Assembly (NCBI GenBank): GCA_964423465.1
Contig: CAYRFK010000220.1
Location: 1 to 8,370 of the forward strand
Length of the DNA: 8,370 nucleotides
Origin: VGWF01 sp964423465
GTDB lineage: Bacteria > Verrucomicrobiota > Kiritimatiellia > PWTM01
Direction: 5' to 3'
Shown: piece by piece, positions 6,132 through 8,370 of the stretch
Layout: each line of letters starts with the position of its first letter
How positions within the stretch are numbered: position 1 is the first letter of the stretch
Made by a program: the position numbers and the translations under genes
Notes under the pieces: model-generated
Seen by the model: only the letters and a program-made list of their open reading frames with translations
What the model was told of the DNA's origin: nothing
The model's database searches: none

Positions 6132-7304
6132 CTACGGGGCGGGACGGGGCCCTGGCGTGGCGGGCTCGATCGTGCCGCCGCCGAGGACGTCGTCGCCCTC
6201 GTAGAAGACCGCGATCTGGCCGGGGGTGATCGAGAACTGCGGCTCGTCGAACTCGACGTCCACCGTGGTGTCGTCGACCCGGAGCATCGCCGCCGGGGCG
6301 CCGGGGTGGCGCTGGCGGATGCGGCAGTCGACGCGGGCGGGCTCTGCGGGGGCCGAGGGGATGCCGATCCAGTTCACGCGGGCGGCCCGGAAGCGGAGTC
6401 CTCCGAGGTCCTCGCGGCGGCCAACGACAACCCGGTTCTTCTCGGCGTCGAGTTCGACGACATACCACGGCTCGCCCGCCCCCCCGACGCCAAGGCCCTT
6501 GCGCTGGCCGATCGTGTAGTGGATGAGCCCGCAGTGCGTGCCCAGCCGGGCGCCGTCGCGCGTCACGATCGGCCCCGGACGGGCATCGCCGCTGCGGAAC
6601 AGCGCGCCATAATCGCGGCTCTCGACGAAATCCTGGCTTTCGGCCCTCGCGGCCAGGTCTGCGAAGCCGGCCTCGACGGCCATCGCGCGGACCTCATCCT
6701 TGAGCAGGCCCCCGAGCGGAAGCATCAGCTGCCCGAGCTGCGCCTGGCCGAGATGCGAGAGGAAGTAGGTCTGGTCCTTCGAGGCATCCCGCGCCTTGAG
6801 CAGCCGGTGCCGGCCGCGGGCGGCGTCCCACACCCGTCGCGCGTAATGGCCGGTGGCGAAGGCGTCGAACTCGATGCCAAGCTGCCGGGCGCGGTCGAGA
6901 AGGAAGCCGAGCTTCATCTGGCGGTTGCAGTGGACGCAAGGGTTGGGCGTCCGCCCGCGCAGGTATTCCTCGCGGAAGTAGTCGAGAACCACGCGCCGGT
7001 ACTCCTCCGCCAGAGGAATGACGTGGTGCGGGATGTCGAGCCGCTTCGCGAAGGCGTCCACGGTCTCAAGGTCGCGGACTTCGCCGGGGCCGAAGCAGCC
7101 GGTACGGCCCTCGTCGGGCAGCGCGATGGAGCCATCCCAGATCTGCATCGTCAGGCCGACCACGTCGAAGCCGGCGCGGCGCAGGAGAAGGGCGGTCATC
7201 GACGAGTCGACGCCGCCGCTCAGGCCCACGGCCACACGGGCACCCGGCCGCAAACCGGCCAGGGCCTCGCACGCCGCCTCGGGGATGGTAACCTCCGTCC
7301 GCAC
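6132..7304 (-). CDS. mnmA: tRNA-specific 2-thiouridylase MnmA
   Basis: MnmA uses ATP and a persulfide or iron-sulfur-bound sulfur to convert U34 to 2-thiouridine in tRNA-Lys, -Glu and -Gln. The 390-residue product has the PP-loop SGGVDSS (29-35), the nucleophile motif NPCVHCNR (Cys123, Cys126), FATGHYAR (149-156), KDQTYFLSHL for tRNA recognition and YTIGQRKGLGVGG (263-275), then the C-terminal beta-barrel. The segment that usually holds the second catalytic cysteine (S-x-x-I-C-F) reads ESQDFVESRDY and has none. Instead there is a cysteine in GCFGPGE (Cys70). I recall this combination from a distinct MnmA subgroup, so it need not mean loss of function. The start is a GTG at 7304, the first start codon after an in-frame TGA 18 nt upstream. 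It lacks a Shine-Dalgarno sequence and sits 7 nt after a -10-like element. Divergent from the NIPSNAP gene and convergent with larE. Confidence 0.95.
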   Translation of the reverse strand: MRTEVTIPEAACEALAGLRPGARVAVGLSGGVDSSMTALLLRRAGFDVVGLTMQIWDGSIALPDEGRTGCFGPGEVRDLETVDAFAKRLDIPHHVIPLAEEYRRVVLDYFREEYLRGRTPNPCVHCNRQMKLGFLLDRARQLGIEFDAFATGHYARRVWDAARGRHRLLKARDASKDQTYFLSHLGQAQLGQLMLPLGGLLKDEVRAMAVEAGFADLAARAESQDFVESRDYGALFRSGDARPGPIVTRDGARLGTHCGLIHYTIGQRKGLGVGGAGEPWYVVELDAEKNRVVVGRREDLGGLRFRAARVNWIGIPSAPAEPARVDCRIRQRHPGAPAAMLRVDDTTVDVEFDEPQFSITPGQIAVFYEGDDVLGGGTIEPATPGPRPAP

Positions 7305-7311
7305 CGCGGGG

Positions 7312-7340
7312 AGGATAGTTCACGCGACTCCCACCGGCAA
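7312..7340 (-). promoter_or_regulatory. Predicted sigma70-type promoter for mnmA, probably leaderless
   Basis: On the minus strand TTGCCG (7340-7335) is separated by exactly 17 nt from TATCCT (7317-7312); each matches the consensus at four of six bases. The -10 ends 7 nt before the GTG start codon, so transcription would begin at the start codon. This is consistent with the missing Shine-Dalgarno sequence. Confidence 0.5.
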
Positions 7341-7366
7341 CCGATCTTCCCGCCTCGGTTTTGGGA

Positions 7367-7396
7367 TTGCCCGCGCGGGCCGCAAGGGCGTAAAAT
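7367..7396 (+). promoter_or_regulatory. Predicted sigma70-type promoter for the NIPSNAP gene
   Basis: TTGCCC (7367-7372), an 18-nt spacer and TAAAAT (7391-7396, five of six consensus bases) predict a start near 7403 and a leader of about 20 nt that includes the Shine-Dalgarno site. The -10 is the strongest in the window and lies back to back with the mnmA promoter in the 118-bp divergent spacer. Confidence 0.5.
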
Positions 7397-7409
7397 GCCG
7401 GGAACAACC

Positions 7410-7415
7410 GGAGGG
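7410..7415 (+). promoter_or_regulatory. Shine-Dalgarno GGAGGG for the NIPSNAP gene
   Basis: GGAGGG ends 7 nt before the ATG at 7423, an ideal spacing. It fixes the start at the twin-arginine signal rather than at the upstream in-frame ATGs. Confidence 0.75.
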
Positions 7416-7422
7416 TTTGACG

Positions 7423-8214
7423 ATGAATCGACGTGGGTTTCTGGCGGCGGCGGTGATGGCGGCGGCGGTGGGCGCGACGGCGGTCCGGGCGGCGGACGAC
7501 CGCCAGATCATCGAACTGCGGACCTTCACGTTCGCCTCGGAGGAGAAGCTGCAGATCTACGTGGGGCTTCTCGAGAAGGGGGTCATCCCGGCCCTGAACC
7601 GCGCCGGCTGCAAGCCCGTCGGCGCCTTCCGCATGACGAAGGCCGACAATCCCAAGCTGAACCTCGAGGCCGACCCGCTGAAGATCTACGTCGTCGTCCC
7701 CCACGCCACGGTCGAGGCGTTCCTGGCGGTCGGCGGGAAGATGGGGACGGACCCGGACATCCTCAACGTGGTGCGACCGGTGCTGGATACGCCGATGAAG
7801 GATCCGGTCTACCTGCGCTACGAGACGCAGCTGATGCGCGGTTTCAAGAACTGCCCGGCCGTCGATGCCCCGGCGAAGGGCCCCGACCGCGTGGCGCAGC
7901 TCCGCATCTACGAGAGCCACAACTGCGAGAAGGCCGCGCGCAAGGTCGAGATGTTCAACGACGGCGGCGAGATCGACATCTTCCGCCGCGTCGGCATGAG
8001 CCCGGTTCTTTTCGGCCAGTCCCTGGCCGGCACTCTGATGCCGAACCTCACCTACATGCTGGCGTTCGACACTCCCGCCGCGATGGACGAGGCGTGGGGC
8101 AAATTCCGCGCGGATCCGGCGTGGATGAAGCTGAAGGACGACCCGAAATACAAGGACACGGTGTCGAACATCAGCAACTTCATCCTGCGGCCGCTCCCCG
8201 GTTCGCAGATCTGA
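7423..8214 (+). CDS. Exported NIPSNAP family protein with Tat-type signal peptide
   Basis: A 263-residue protein. It opens with a twin-arginine-like signal (NRRGFLAAA, then an Ala/Val-rich stretch, probable cleavage after AVRA near residue 23), so it is expected outside the cytoplasm after folding. The mature part consists of two dimeric alpha/beta-barrel (NIPSNAP-like) repeats. The first begins IIELRTFTFASEEKLQIY and contains IPALNRAGCKPVGAF. The second begins VAQLRIYESHNCEKAARKVE and ends with PAAMDEAWGKFRADPAW and the VSNISNFILRPLP tail. Family members are common as exported proteins in PVC and related bacteria, but no reaction has been established for them. The residues do not reveal a substrate. 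The gene stands alone, with a good promoter and Shine-Dalgarno site, divergent from mnmA. The family assignment is firm; the function is unknown. Confidence 0.85.
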   Translation: MNRRGFLAAAVMAAAVGATAVRAADDRQIIELRTFTFASEEKLQIYVGLLEKGVIPALNRAGCKPVGAFRMTKADNPKLNLEADPLKIYVVVPHATVEAFLAVGGKMGTDPDILNVVRPVLDTPMKDPVYLRYETQLMRGFKNCPAVDAPAKGPDRVAQLRIYESHNCEKAARKVEMFNDGGEIDIFRRVGMSPVLFGQSLAGTLMPNLTYMLAFDTPAAMDEAWGKFRADPAWMKLKDDPKYKDTVSNISNFILRPLPGSQI

Positions 8215-8293
8215 CGCGTGCGAATCTCCGTTTCATTGACCTGATCATGCGGGCGCCTCTCGGAATCTGCATGGCTGCCGGGATCCCTCGAAC

Positions 8294-8314
8294 GGCCGGG
8301 CCGCCGGCCCGGCC
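8294..8314 (+). terminator. Perfect 9-bp GC hairpin downstream of the NIPSNAP gene, possible terminator
   Basis: GGCCGGGCC and its exact complement are separated by a 3-nt GCC loop, 79 nt after the NIPSNAP stop. The stem is all G/C and very stable, but no T-run follows on either strand, so it is not a canonical intrinsic terminator. It could terminate or stabilise the transcript in a high-GC organism. The rest of 8215-8370 holds no gene I can support. Confidence 0.35.
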
Positions 8315-8370
8315 AAACGGAAAGCCCGTGCGAGCGTCTTTGTCATCGCTGCACCGGACTGGAGATGCGC

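Noticed and set aside
8215..8340. tRNA, suggested by a CTCGAAC stretch near 8287
   Set aside because: The flanking bases do not form a T-stem, and no acceptor or anticodon stem could be drawn.
8245..8346. 33-residue minus-strand ORF at the right end
   Set aside because: Too short, no Shine-Dalgarno site, spans the GC hairpin, no recognisable family.

Overview
The window is high-GC bacterial DNA with compact genes and short repeat-filled spacers. A run of exactly 100 Ns points to a scaffolded draft or metagenome assembly. Several features together suggest an anaerobic carbohydrate degrader of the PVC superphylum, perhaps Kiritimatiellota, Lentisphaerota or Verrucomicrobiota: a large secreted glycoside hydrolase beside a sulfatase remnant, an [FeFe]-hydrogenase maturase, an exported NIPSNAP protein, and short CGAAC-core repeats in the spacers. 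The taxonomic placement is inference; there is no rRNA or other phylogenetic marker in the window.

Layout. Positions 1-3122 (minus) hold a very large secreted protein, interrupted by the N gap and running off the left edge. Its C-terminal half looks like a GH98-type catalytic region. Read divergently from it (3166-3348, plus) is what looks like the orphaned C-terminal tail of a sulfatase. After a repeat-bearing spacer comes hydE (3503-4534, plus). A small four-helix-bundle gene of the 23S-rRNA-intervening-sequence-protein type follows (4743-5204, plus). It is bracketed by two oppositely oriented arrays of an 8-bp unit that share a perfect 22-bp inverted repeat. Next is larE (5243-6055, plus). 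A 7-bp-unit array separates it from the convergent mnmA (7304-6132, minus). mnmA and a Tat-type exported NIPSNAP protein (7423-8214, plus) are divergently transcribed from a 118-bp spacer with promoter-like elements on both strands. The last 156 bases hold no convincing gene, only a strong GC hairpin.

How the genes relate. They are not one operon. The left part fits breakdown of sulfated or complex glycans outside the cytoplasm. hydE (H-cluster assembly), larE (sulfur insertion into the nickel-pincer cofactor) and mnmA (tRNA 2-thiolation) are metal- or sulfur-handling enzymes. Their usual partners (hydF/hydG, larABC, a sulfur relay) are absent from the window.

The most unusual structure is 4560-5207. 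A mobile-looking IVS-type gene sits between complementary repeat arms, and its reading frame terminates inside one of them. This recalls the stem-bounded intervening sequences of 23S rRNA, but here it lies between protein-coding genes.
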